Shown: positions 12,243-22,944, numbered from the stretch's first letter. The stretch is DNA of 64,000 nt from Artemisia argyi (GCA_030686995.1 CM060704.1:168956218-169020217), one strand, 5' to 3'. Numbers and translations: made by a program. Notes: generated from the letters alone by a model not told the origin.

Positions 12243-12945
12243 AAAAAACGTGAAAAAACGAAAAAAAAAAAAAATTGTCGAAAATATATTAAATAGCCTA
12301 TCTATAGAAAGATAATTAAATGCTCGTCGCGATGGTGTAATTATTTTCGCTTAACGATTAACGGTTTAAGAGATATTTAAATTATAAAAAGTGAGTGAAA
12401 TATTAAAATGCTTTTAATCTCAACAATTGATTTTTTTTTTTTAAATGGATGATGGGGATGAGTCCCTTAGTATGTAAGAAAAGTTTGGTATTTAATATAA
12501 CTTTCCTCGGCAAACTAATTAAACGACCTTCCTTTTTGTTTTTCGGAAAAAAACTGATAAAATCTTGCATTTAACTTTTTTTTTTGAAAATTTAACTATA
12601 ATATAACTCTCCTTTTTTGTTTATTTACGTGGGCCAACTCTCCTTTTTGTTTTTTCACGTGGGCCAAAATCTTGCAGTGGCAGTGGAGATGGGCCGTAAC
12701 TTGGGCCAAAAAATGGCGGGAAAAAAACGGGGTTATACGGCGTCGTATGGTTTGTGATTTAATATAAACTATTAATAATTTTTTCGGTCACGAAAAAAAA
12801 CGTGAAAAAAACGATTTTTTGTTTGTCGAAAGTATATGAAAGTGCCCGTCTATAAAAAGATAATTAAATGCTCGTCGCGATGGTTTAATTATTTTCGCTG
12901 AACGATTAACGATTTAAAAGATATTTAAATTATTTTCGTCATTGT
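12243..12945 (+). repeat. Diverged direct repeat flanking the NSE4 promoter
   Basis: Two blocks of about 145 bp share GATAATTAAATGCTCGTCGC and the following ACGATTAACG segment. They lie at about 12,243-12,390 and 12,795-12,940, roughly 555 bp apart. They bracket the site II/E2F motifs. The same arrangement is in copy B. Confidence 0.7.
12629..12723 (+). promoter_or_regulatory. Site II and E2F-type promoter motifs of NSE4 (copy A)
   Basis: Four GGGCC motifs (core TGGGCC) lie at 12,630, 12,660, 12,690 and 12,702, two of them preceded by ACG or CACG. An E2F-type TGGCGGGAAA lies at 12,714-12,723. They are about 360-455 bases upstream of the NSE4 start codon. Site II elements are bound by TCP factors and E2F sites drive S-phase genes in plants. 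Their use here is inferred. Confidence 0.6.
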
Positions 12946-13084
12946 TAGCTCTACTTCCTATGCAAGTTTCAAACTAAAAAAATCCAATTGTCACAAAAAT
13001 ATCTATCTCACCAATCTCCATAAATAAATAAAATCTTCTAGTCTAGGGTTACAAATTTTCGAAACATTCTTAAAACAACTAACA

Positions 13085-16000
13085 ATGACGATCAACAATG
13101 ACCCTCAAAAGCGTATCAAAATGGAGGACTGTGCTACTGATAATCGTAGCGCAGTCCTTCGTTCTGGCTACCACTCAAATTAGAAGTTTATAAGAAGTAC
13201 ATACTTTACATTATGTTACAAACATTTTGTAGTATTTTTTGTTATGCCGATTATGGGAATTCTTTTGTAGATCAAAAGGATGAAATTGCAGCTGCAAGCC
13301 CAAAGAAATTTAAGTCCATTCTTAACGAGTTTGACGGAATGCATAAGCATGGTATACTACTATACTACTGTCTACATTTTACCTCCCCATACCCTACCTC
13401 CGGTGGGATTGTGTTTTGTTGTTGGTGTAGTTTCTTAATGTAAGATTGTGTGACTCTTTTATTAAACTTGACTGAGTTATGGTAGCTTTTGTATGGTTTG
13501 TTTTGTGTTGTATAGATGTAGTCGAAAGCTATAAATGCGTATGTGATCTAGAATATATAAAAGTTATAATGAGTATGATCGTCTATAAGGAGTATTTATT
13601 GGAGTGTTACTTTACTTAGGGATATCTATTTTTAGATAATTGTAATTAGTCTAATTCTGCAAACTTGCTAAATTAGGAAAAGAAGTGTTGTTGTAGTTTG
13701 CGAAACTGAACAACATTTGAATGTGCTGGTGTAAAGAACTATATTGCATTTGTATTATGGTAATTAGTGTAATGTTTTGAACATACTAATCTCGGTCTTT
13801 CACATTACTCATGTGCTAATTGTCATATGATTTAGTCACTAAACTTGTAAAGGTGTTCTATTTTCATCGTTTTTGTAGTGCCTAAATTGGTATGCTAAAT
13901 ATATGCCTAAACTGTGTGGCAGCATTCTCTTGGTGATATCGGAGAGACCCATTTTCTCAAAAACTAATAAAAGTAATGTCATGTCAATTAAGGCACAAAA
14001 TTAGTCACAATGACATGTTTGAGAAAACATGTTACTATTTTATTACATCAAATATTATCAAATATGATCAACATGAAACAGAGCACAATGGCCAATGTAC
14101 AAAACACCGTAAGTGCATTGTATTTGAACAATACTTCTCTTTGCGAACCCATGAAAAGGAATGAGTTTGTGCATTGGTGCAGGGGTATCTCTTCATTTGT
14201 AACTACATGCCTAATTTACTTAACAAGTACAAGAATTTATATCACAATGATCAAAGCGTAGTCCCTTTTCTGCATCTCTTAAAGTTAGGTATTGATAGGG
14301 TGTTCTGTTTCATATTTGGTTCATATAGTGTTAGGATGCTTATTTACTGTTAGAAATTCCCCACTGTTAAATATTATGTGAAGAGTACTTAGTGTGAAGC
14401 TCTTTTATACTTATTCTGGTTTTGTAATTTTTAGTTAAGAAGCCAAAAGAGCAAGTATCTGATGCAGAAGCACTACGAGATCTAGCTAACACACTGATGA
14501 CTTCGATTAGGGTGCAGAGCACCGGAAGTGTAACTCCATCAGTCTTAGTCTCAAGTTTGATCAATAAATTTTCAAAGAAAGGGAGAATAGGAAACAATCA
14601 ATGTAGAAAGATCCTCTGGAAAGATATAGGTCTGCATGTTTCTCCACTTCTCAAAACTTGTAGGGGTTTAAGCACCATGTGAGTTTGTCAACTTGATACC
14701 ACCTCAATATGCTCTGATATCTTTTCAATACTAGTTTGTGTTTATTTTGTTTTTGTAATACGTAGTAATTCTTTTTATCTTTATTGAAGGACTGGACCCA
14801 TGGACCGTGAACCTAAACCACCTAGAGCACTAAAGGTCTATACTCGGAGAAAACTCACAAGAGGTAAAAAGAAACCAGAAGAGGTAAGTCATGTTAATGA
14901 GAAGTTAAGAACTATATGATGTTCAATAAATGCATGTTTTTGTAATACTGTCTTCTATTACAGCTTGAAGATTGTGATTCTAAAGTGCAAACAGCAACCG
15001 AGATGACTATAGCAATCATGTTTGACATTCTCAAAAGCAACAGAAATGTCTGTCTTAATAGCCTTTTCCTTAACAGAAGCTCATTTGCGCAAACTGTGGA
15101 GAACTTGTTTGCTTTGTCCTTTTTGGTAAAAGATGGAAGAGTTAAGATAACAGTGGATGAGAAAGGCTCACATCGTGTTTGTATGTTACACTTCATAATA
15201 TATTCAATAAAAGTACTAGAATACCGTCTTCTCTTTTCTTTGCTCATTTGTAGTAGTTATGTGACTTATGTTTATCTATTCAGCTCCAAGTAATGCTCCT
15301 GATAGTGGCTCAATAATGTCGGGGAAGGTGGCACACTCTCACTTCGTCTTTAGGTTTGACTTGAATGACTGGAAGGTACAAACACTACTTGCAAATTTTC
15401 ATATAAATATGTATGTTAGCCAAGGTTGTAAATAGCGTGAAGCGTGGCGTAGCGGCATAGCCAAGCCTCAAGCTTTAGCGTGAGGCGTTGCGTTATAGCG
15501 TTTTTAAGGCGTGATTCAAAGCGGCAAAACATATTTCTAGAGTTGTCAATATTAGTTAGCTACTAGGCTTAAAATTGAGTTATGGAGCTGCTAAGCCCAA
15601 ATAAATACTTGTAAATAAGTACAGTCCAATAAATCTTTAAAAAATCTCAAAATCTTCCAAAAAAAGGCGCCACGCTACGCGCTATAGCGCGCTATATCAC
15701 GCTATATGACGCTTTATTGCAAGCCACGCCTTGAGACGATGCTTTGGCATGTTTCGTAACGTGGAGGCCACGCCTCGCGCTATGGCGACGCTATGGCGCC
15801 GCTATAGCGCGCTATTTAGAACCATGATGTTAGCATATATAATTATTTTTTTAGGCCTGATTTATATGATCAGAAAAATCTTATGCTAAGATGTAACTGT
15901 AGCGGGAGCATAAAATGAAGAAATAGAAAATGTAAACTAATCTTAACGAACTGAAAGTACGTATGATGAGAAAAATGCAGTTGATGAAGGATTTAGTAGC

Positions 16001-16160
16001 TGAAGTTTCCGAGCTGATGCCTCATAGGAATGTGAATCTTGGTGGTGAATCAGAATTCACTTCAAAATCAAACAATAATTACACAAAAAGAACCACCACA
16101 AAAACACCATCAAGAAACCTTGGTATGGATGTTAAGATGGAATGCGTTAAGATGGAATAA
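13085..16160 (+). pseudogene. NSE4: NSE4 homologue with premature stop (copy A)
   Basis: This is the copy A version of the SMC5/6-complex kleisin gene. The seven exons inferred from splice sites are 13,085-13,196, 13,271-13,351, 14,435-14,678, 14,790-14,883, 14,964-15,180, 15,284-15,375 and 15,981-16,160. All match copy B in length, and all introns start GT and end AG. Codon 33 is TAG (13,181-13,183) where copy B has CAG, caused by three adjacent base differences. The first donor is GTACAT rather than GTACGT. With the stop in the first kleisin helix, only reinitiation at a downstream ATG could give a protein, and it would lack the SMC6-binding N terminus. The remaining exons are open. A hAT-type MITE sits in intron 6. 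It is probably a recent pseudogene, or a null allele if A and B are haplotypes. Confidence 0.85.
15421..15826. mobile_element. hAT-type MITE in NSE4 intron 6 (copy A)
   Basis: The element is 406 bp, unusually GC-rich and full of GCGCTATAGC-like motifs. Its terminal inverted repeats are CAAGGTTGTAAATAGCG and CATGGTTCTAAATAGCG (complement strand). The 8-bp target duplication ATGTTAGC is at 15,413-15,420 and 15,827-15,834. An 8-bp TSD fits the hAT superfamily. No transposase is encoded. Confidence 0.88.
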
Positions 16161-16932
16161 TGAACTATGAAGTCAGATAGGTGTCACGAAGTTGGTGAAG
16201 TAGTCTCAGCAAGAGCAATAGGAGAATTTCCGTACTTAAAGTGTTGGAAGATATGGTTTTTGCTGTCTTTTTATGTACAGAGCTAGGTTGCTTTGCTAGT
16301 AAATGTTAAGGTATATGCAGATAGGCAGATGTTGATATCTCTAGTAGGTATGGATGGAACACTAACTCTTTTGGGTTATGCAGATAGGCAAATGTTGATA
16401 TCTTGACTGTATTATTATATGGTACTAATATTAACCACTTCTTAATTAGGTTTCCTTCTGAGCATAGATTTTGTTGCCAATTCGTGTTTATTTGTTGATG
16501 CTATAGACATCTATCCTCTGCTTTCAAAGCTTTGTTATTTTTTTGTGAATACTTGAAAAGAGAGGTTTCTTCGGGAACATTTCTCTCTTAACTGCGCAAG
16601 TTCAGTATGAAATCTTATTTTTCAAGAAAGGTAAACGAACAAACATTTTGCTCAAGAATTATGGAATATAATGGTGTAAAAGGAATATGTAAAACCACAT
16701 AAAGCGAGCCCATTAGGGGGCCTTTTCTGTTGTGTTTTTTTCTAAAAAATTCCCGCATCTGTAAATAGAATTGAAATAACCATGTTTGCAATGAATCTTT
16801 GACAAACTTCTCATATATAGATAAACAAAAACTCGTTAAACTATCTGGAAAGATGTGGTCAATTTAGTTCACGAAAATTAAAACACAAGATGGTTGGGTT
16901 CACTGCATACTTTAACCTTTAGTTATGTGCCG
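16161..16932. other. NSE4 3' flank, no further gene
   Basis: This is probably the 3' UTR and intergenic DNA of NSE4. A short direct repeat (GCAGATAGGCAGATGTTGATATC and a one-base variant) occurs near 16,317 and 16,380. No coding sequence was recognised. The equivalent in copy B is 48,913-49,684. Confidence 0.5.
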
Positions 16933-16937
16933 CAACT

Positions 16938-17351
16938 TGTTGGACTTTTAATGTTATAGAAGAATAGAATAGGGTAGTTTAGTGTACAATTATGATAAGT
17001 ATTCTGTAAGTTTAGATAATGATCCGATCCAATGTAATGGGCTGGGTCATATAACGTTTAGTAGGGTTGTAACGTTTACTTTATAGGGTAACGGTATAAC
17101 GTTTTAGAAGTCACAACGTTTACAAACTTCTGAATCGATATGTCTCTTATGAAGCAACGATTCAACAAGTATATATAGGGCATGAATTCTGTAAACAAAT
17201 CATTCCATATCAATACAAGTAAATAATTATATCGTTTTGTTATTTCTGTGTAAATTTCTGCACTTCTGTTTTTTTATCGCAACATAATCACAAGAAACAC
17301 AACCACAAAGAACCTGTGAAACCAGTAAGAACGAAGGCAAAGTTTGCAACA
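16938..17351 (+). repeat. 5' LTR of the gag-only element
   Basis: The LTR is 414 bp, begins TGTTGGAC and ends GCAACA. A TATATATAGGG box lies at about 17,170-17,180. It differs from the 3' LTR by T versus G in the segment CCAATGTAATGG / CCAAGGTAATGG. Confidence 0.95.
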
Positions 17352-17649
17352 ATTGGCATCAGAGCCCAAGGCAAATCGATCCACGGAAGAACGGAAACAA
17401 AAGCAAGATAGAAGAACGAAGTTTTTGCCTGGAAATCTATTTACTGAATCTGTTTGGAATCACGAATCAGAAGGAAGAAACGCACGCCTCTTGCTTTCTC
17501 TAATCAACCGGTTATTCCAAATTCTTTCAACTTTTTATTTTTCTAAATACTCCATATAAATTAATAAAAGTTTTGTTAAGATAGAAATTAGCATTAGTAA
17601 AAAAAAAACTGGGTTGATTAGAATAGCAAAAACCAATTTTCTTTTAGAT

Positions 17650-17998
17650 TCATAGCAAGTTAAATCGAACCCTTGTGGTTCATAGCAAGTTAAACCGAAC
17701 CCTTTGTGGTTCATAGCAAGTCAAATCCGAATCCTAGTGATTCATAGCAAGTTAAACCGAACCCTTTGTGGTTCATAGCAAGTCATATCCGAACCCTTTG
17801 TGGTTCATAGCAAGTCATATCCGAACCCTTGTGGTTCATAGCAAGTTAAATCCGAACCCTTTGTGGTTCATAGCAAGTCAAATCCGAACCCTTTGTGGTT
17901 CATAGCAAGTTAAACCGAATCATTAGGTTCATAGCAAGTTCCGAGCCTTAAGATTCAAATAGCAAGTTTCGAGCCTTTTAGGTTCAAATAGCAAGAAA
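17650..17998 (+). repeat. 31-bp minisatellite in the element's leader
   Basis: About ten good and two decayed copies of a 31-32-bp unit (TTCATAGCAAGT... CCGAACCCTTTGTGG) lie between the primer-binding site and the gag start. Later units are progressively shorter and more diverged. Confidence 0.9.
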
Positions 17999-18110
17999 AC
18001 CTGGTTAATAAATTGACCAATATCAAGTAAAGGATTTGATCTTTTGATCAAACACAAGAGCAAGAAAATCAGAAACCATCTCGGTTCTGATTATAAGCAA
18101 GCAAGCAAGT

Positions 18111-18995
18111 ATGGTAGAAGGAGACAAGAATGATAACACATCGAACAATACATCAGTTCGAGATGTTTCACTACAATGTCCAAAATTGAACGAAACAAAC
18201 TACACGACATGGGCATTGATGATGGAGACAATATTGAAGGCATATGGCATATGGGAAACAATAGTTGCAAAAGAAGGAATAGAAACAAATGAGAAGAAAG
18301 AAAACACATCAAAAGCAATAATTTTCCAATCACTGCCACAAGATGTTTTAATGCAAGTAGCACAATACTCGACTGCAAAGGAAGTATGGGACTCAATCAA
18401 AGTCAAGCATTTGGGAGCCGATCTTGTTCAAAAGGCACGACTACAAACATTGAGAAGTGAACTAGAGACGCTAAGGATAAAACCAAACGAAAAAGTAAGT
18501 GACTATGGAGGAAAGTTAAGTAGTATAAAGGCCAAGTTTAGAGGGCTTGGTGAAACTTTGGAAGATAAGGTGCTAGTAAGGAAACTACTTAACTCTGTTC
18601 CAAAGAAGTTTTTACCGATCGTGGCAACTATAGAACAATATCAAGACCTAGACGAAATGACGTTTGAAGAAGCCATTGGAAGGTTAACAGCCTATGAAGA
18701 AAGAATCAAGAATCAAGACATACTAGAGGCAAATGATCAAGACAAGCTTCTCATGGCAAGTTCAAACAACAAAATTTATGGTAAATGGCGAGGTAAAGAT
18801 TTCAACAAAGAAGGCAAGGAAAGCATGAAGAATAATTCGAATACGAGTCAAGGAACTAAAGACAAAAGCAAACTCAGATGTTATGAATGTGGCAAGCATG
18901 GACACTTTGCGAAAGAATGCACGAAATGGAAATACAACAAGCAAGAAGAGTCACATCTCATCTATGACACTGACACCGAACCAACATTGCTGTAA
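18111..18995 (+). CDS. gag: Ty1/copia-type Gag protein
   Basis: This 294-aa protein is the capsid/nucleocapsid protein of the LTR element at 16,938-19,458. Residues about 20-215 match the plant copia Gag fold (UBN2/retrotran_gag type), with the usual NYTTWALMMETILKAYG start and a KEVWDSIKVKHLG segment. A basic linker leads to a CCHC zinc knuckle with C257, C260, H265 and C270. The frame ends 25 residues after the knuckle at a TAA, and the polypurine tract follows within about 40 bases, so the whole pol region is missing. The frame is intact and the LTRs are nearly identical, so it is probably recent and could make protein. Transposition would need polymerase and integrase from a relative. The start is the first ATG after the leader minisatellite. 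Confidence 0.93.
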   Translation: MVEGDKNDNTSNNTSVRDVSLQCPKLNETNYTTWALMMETILKAYGIWETIVAKEGIETNEKKENTSKAIIFQSLPQDVLMQVAQYSTAKEVWDSIKVKHLGADLVQKARLQTLRSELETLRIKPNEKVSDYGGKLSSIKAKFRGLGETLEDKVLVRKLLNSVPKKFLPIVATIEQYQDLDEMTFEEAIGRLTAYEERIKNQDILEANDQDKLLMASSNNKIYGKWRGKDFNKEGKESMKNNSNTSQGTKDKSKLRCYECGKHGHFAKECTKWKYNKQEESHLIYDTDTEPTLL

Positions 18996-19044
18996 AGACA
19001 AGGAAAGAAGACTCGATTACAGTCTATAACATTAAGGGGGAGAA

Positions 19045-19458
19045 TGTTGGACTTTTAATGTTATAGAAGAATAGAATAGGGTAGTTTAGTGTACAATTAT
19101 GATAAGTATTCTGTAAGTTTAGATAATGATCCGATCCAAGGTAATGGGCTGGGTCATATAACGTTTAGTAGGGTTGTAACGTTTACTTTATAGGGTAACG
19201 GTATAACGTTTTAGAAGTCACAACGTTTACAAACTTCTGAATCGATATGTCTCTTATGAAGCAACGATTCAACAAGTATATATAGGGCATGAATTCTGTA
19301 AACAAATCATTCCATATCAATACAAGTAAATAATTATATCGTTTTGTTATTTCTGTGTAAATTTCTGCACTTCTGTTTTTTTATCGCAACATAATCACAA
19401 GAAACACAACCACAAAGAACCTGTGAAACCAGTAAGAACGAAGGCAAAGTTTGCAACA
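19045..19458 (+). repeat. 3' LTR of the gag-only element
   Basis: The LTR is 414 bp and matches 16,938-17,351 except for one base. It is preceded by the polypurine tract at about 19,031-19,044. Confidence 0.95.
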
Positions 19459-19463
19459 CAACT

Positions 19464-20555
19464 GACCGCTTCCAAAACGAGACCCAACAGGTGTTATGCA
19501 GTTAACGAATCCAGTCTGGGGTACATGTTTCTAAATCTGCCGGGTTTTGGTCTGGTCCAGGTTAGGCAGTCGGGTTTTAGTCCATGCTCAAACTTGCCAC
19601 AAATTAGGCCTATCATGGTCTCGGCTCCTACAATCATAATCACGAACACGGTCTCGGTCACATATGCTCGGTATCTTCGTACTTTGCTTCTCTTCTTTAA
19701 CTATTGATATTATGTTGTACAAAATGTATGAATTTAGTAGCACATAATGAGCGTTGATGAAGTTAAAATATGCTACGTAAAGTTTTTAAAATGTATTTTT
19801 ATACATATCCATATACAAATTTTAAATAACAATATGAGTTGTTATAAGTAGAATTGCGTATATATTTTTTTTCATATCACAATATCGTGCTTACCATTTG
19901 ATATTTATATTCCCGTTACTAATAATTTACCCGTATTTCAAACCCGTGTACGCATAAGTTAAACTTTTAAATAGTAACATGAGTCCTTATTTTAAAAAAA
20001 ATATTCTAATGGATGAAAGTTTAAAACTAACATTAGTTTAAAAAAATATTTAACGTATATTAAAACTAATTCGCATATTTATCAAATTTTGTAATTTTAA
20101 TGGATGAAATTCTAAAAACTAATAATAATACTTATGTAATTTTAGTCAAAGTTAATATTATAAAGAATAGGGGGTATAAAGTGTAAGGGGTTATTTGTGT
20201 TTTTTATAATGTTATTAAAAAAACATGAAAATTTATAATTTTACACTTTACACTATATAAATTATTTAAAATTCAATCACTAAAGTTTTATTAATTACTT
20301 CCTCCTTTAGTAAATGAAGAAATATGTAAACACTTAGGTAAAGTAGACACATACTTGAGCAAATAATATATAACCTATAAGATGGTATAAATTATTTAAG
20401 AACACCTTATGATAAAATCTGATAATGTACTTGCACTCATACACTCAAAATTTAGAAAGAAATCCAGAATCTGCTGATGAGTATAGAAGATTTTCTAACT
20501 AAAATTGTGTTACATAAAAACACTTCAAAAAAGTACACACACACATAGTAACATA
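19464..20555. other. AT-rich spacer; part of a dispersed repeat
   Basis: No gene was seen. Bases about 20,166-20,310 (GGGGGTATAAAGTGTAAGGG, then ATTTAAAATTCAATCAC) recur in the right flank at 62,276-62,420, in the same orientation. The copy B counterpart is at about 50,395-50,540. It is probably a small repeat family. Confidence 0.55.
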
Positions 20556-21079
20556 CACTAAAAAAGAATAGTTCAATCTCCACACTTTTTTCTCCACACT
20601 TCTAAAAAGTGTCTAAAATTTTACTAATTTATTAACACTTAATAGTGTGTAAAATTTGGTTACATTAATAAGTGTGGGAAAAATTGTAAAACAATAGATT
20701 TTTCACACTTACAGTTGTCTAAAAAAAGTTCACACTTTTAAGTGTGAATATTTATAAGATTTCTCCACACTTCTAAGTATAGAGGTTATTTTGTAACACC
20801 CAAATTCCCCCACTTTGAGGAAGTGTGGAGAATTTGGGCCTCCACAATTTAAGAAAGTGTGGAGAATTTGAGTCCACACCTATTAGTGTGAACATTTCTT
20901 AGATTTCTTCACACTTAAAAGTGTGAACTTTTTTTTTACACATGAAAAATTTATTGTTTTTTTAATTTTTTTCACACTTATTAATGTAACCACTTTTTAT
21001 ACATTATTAAGTGTTAATAAATCAATAAAATTTTACACACTTTTAAAAAGTGTAAAGATTTGACCAGTTTTTTGTAGTG
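20556..21079. mobile_element. Foldback CACTA-type MITE (copy A)
   Basis: The element is about 524 bp. Its ends are CACTAAAAAAG and, on the complement, CACTACAAAAAA, with a 3-bp direct repeat ATA on each side. CACTA termini with a 3-bp TSD define the CACTA superfamily. Almost the whole length is two diverged inverted arms built from repeated CACACTT/AAGTGTG motifs, so a transcript could fold into a long hairpin. No transposase is encoded. Confidence 0.8.
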
Positions 21080-22248
21080 ATAGAAATGTACACATGCAAA
21101 AAAAAAATAGTACTAACATAGAAATGTACACATGGAAAAAAAATAGTACAATACAAACACTAAACTTTAGATATAAAGTCAAGAAATAACTTAAATGCAA
21201 CATTGAACAAAAAGTAATAAATGTACTAGGCTAAAAAAAGCATGCAAATTGAAATGGTGCAAAAATATCAAAAGATGTGACTAACCAGCAAGTATAAGTC
21301 AAGCACATTTATTGGTAACAAATCTTCATAGCAACTATTCAAATTGCAATTCACATGTCGCTATGGACTATGAACATGTCACTAATGTGGCTTCACGACA
21401 TGTTGCTTTTTGTTTTTTTGTTTTTTTTCGAACCCGTTAAATTCTAAAATGTTGCCACGTTGGCCTTCGGACATGTCGCGTAGAGGGCTTAGCGACATGT
21501 TGGGGTAGTTTTGTAAGTGCAAAAAAGTTGGGGTAGAATCAGACACACGCTTTCCAACTAGGATTGCAGTAATTTTCGCTTTATTTTATCATGCCGAGCG
21601 CTGGACAAAATTAAGAAACATAAAAAAGCCAAAACCAGAAGAGAGAATGACATTGGTTTGTATAATTACACACAATCTCCGAATTGAACGAACGTGCTTG
21701 AATGATTTTTGTGTCTTGAATGATCGATGGTAAGGGTGCAAAAGAGAAAATTTTGTCGAGTAACTCAAGCTCGAACCCAGAATTGTGCCTCATGGTCGAG
21801 CCAACAAAATGAGCTCGAAATGTTTATATAGTTAAAAGTATTTACGATGTCATATTGTCATGTATTCATGTAAACGTAACGAGACACAGAAAGTAGGGCC
21901 TCTTCGAGAAAATTGGCCTGGGTTCAATTGCACACTTTTAAAGTATAGAGCTTTATGTGTGTAGGAAAATTCGTCCACCCATTACTATAGAAGAAAACAA
22001 TGTTTCAAAATTTTCTTTACTAAAGAAGAAAACAATGTTTTAAAATCAATGTAAGAATGAATAAAAGTTTAACGCAAAATCCCGTTTTTAAGAAACTTCC
22101 AATTCCATTGGTAATCAAATAAGCTCTGACGATTAATATATTGAGGTGATATATCTTCATCATTGCTCCATCTCTTCATTTCCACAGCTACTTGAGCTAA
22201 CTTCCCTGTTCCCTCTTTGGCATTGCCGCCTCCTTTGTTCTAGCGCTG
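21080..22248. other. No gene; MADS 3' flank at right end
   Basis: Two short ACATGTCGC / GCGACATGT inverted motifs lie near 21,390 and 21,475. The minus-strand open stretch at 21,611-21,793 has no recognised domain. The last 100 bases are the probable 3' UTR of the MADS gene. In copy A they include a stretch that is coding in copy B. Confidence 0.5.
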
Positions 22249-22944
22249 TCACCGCAGCCTCAATTGAAGTGCTGTTTCTGAATCAGTGTTATCAGACCCA
22301 TAGTAGCAGACGGTATCTGGGCTGAGCCTGTCCTGCTTCAAGGGACCTGCACTGCTACTCGGCACAGCTACTGGATTGTACTCTAGGAAACCAGGTTGAG
22401 TAGGTTGCTCACTTTGAGGGATAAAGCGCTTCAATCTTTCAATTTCTCCACGAAGAAGATTATTTTCAAAATCAAGCTTTCGCTCCTTGTGATTTGAACG
22501 ACCAATCTCCTCAAACAGCATAGCATCCTTGTTTTGTTTGACTGAAATTAGACCATCATTCAGTCGTTGCTCTAATTGATGCAATTCCAGCACAGTCGCT
22601 CCGTTAAGGTTACTGCCCGTTAACCACGCATTTTCATATTTGAGCCTTGAAACTTCATTTCTCAAATGTTCTAGCTCAGCTTGTTGTTGCCTCATCTCAG
22701 CTTGCATTTGTGATGTAGATTGTTCTTTAGCCACATTGTATCGATCAATAATTCCCCTCATACTAGTACTGCAAAACTCATACAAACGACCAGTACTGGA
22801 AAAGACAACAATCCCAACTTCAGCATCACAAAGCACAGACAATTCTCTTGCTTTTCTAATTAAACCAGCCTTCCTCTTTGAAAAAGTCACTCGTCTTGAA
22901 CTCGCTTTCTCAATTTTCTTCATTTGAACCTTACCTCTGCCCAT
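22249..22944 (-). CDS. AGL15-like: Intronless AGL15-like MADS-box protein (copy A)
   Basis: This 231-aa MIKC-type MADS factor would act as a nuclear DNA-binding dimer at CArG boxes. The MADS domain (residues 1-60) is canonical, with RRVTFSKRKAGLIRKAREL then SVLCDAEV. An I region follows, then a K domain at about 80-175 with Leu/Ile heptads, then a C-terminal region ending in LQLRL (226-230), an LxLxL EAR-type repression motif as in AGL15. The best placement is the AGL15/AGL18 clade, judged by the LEQRLNDGLISVK and DNTDSETALQL segments. AGL17-type is less likely. MIKC genes normally have about six introns within these domains, and none is present, so this looks like a retroposed copy. A G insertion relative to copy B replaces the last 18 residues with a stop after residue 231. 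No poly(A) tail or TSD was found. Confidence 0.88.
   Translation of the reverse strand: MGRGKVQMKKIEKASSRRVTFSKRKAGLIRKARELSVLCDAEVGIVVFSSTGRLYEFCSTSMRGIIDRYNVAKEQSTSQMQAEMRQQQAELEHLRNEVSRLKYENAWLTGSNLNGATVLELHQLEQRLNDGLISVKQNKDAMLFEEIGRSNHKERKLDFENNLLRGEIERLKRFIPQSEQPTQPGFLEYNPVAVPSSSAGPLKQDRLSPDTVCYYGSDNTDSETALQLRLR

Larger units (their letters stand above)
16938..19458 (+). mobile_element. Gag-only LTR retrotransposon, private to copy A
   Basis: The complete element is 2,521 bp with a 5-bp TSD CAACT at 16,933-16,937 and 19,459-19,463. Its two 414-bp LTRs (TG...CA) differ at one base that I can find. The primer-binding site starts TTGGCATCAGAGCC at about 17,353, a variant of the initiator-Met tRNA type. 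A purine tract (AAGGGGGAGAA) directly precedes the 3' LTR. The only ORF is Gag, with no protease, integrase or reverse transcriptase. Copy B has the unoccupied site (CAACT at 49,685-49,689). This is the structure known as TR-GAG, a non-autonomous Ty1/copia derivative. Confidence 0.95.

Noticed and set aside
13213..15293. Several separate open frames on the plus and minus strands
   Set aside because: They are NSE4 exons read into introns, or their antisense shadows. The spliced NSE4 model explains them.
17650..17998. Regular repeats considered as a CRISPR array
   Set aside because: Head-to-tail minisatellite units without spacers, inside a plant LTR element.
22640..22927. 95-codon frame antisense to the MADS gene
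   Set aside because: Shadow of the conserved coding strand, with no independent support.
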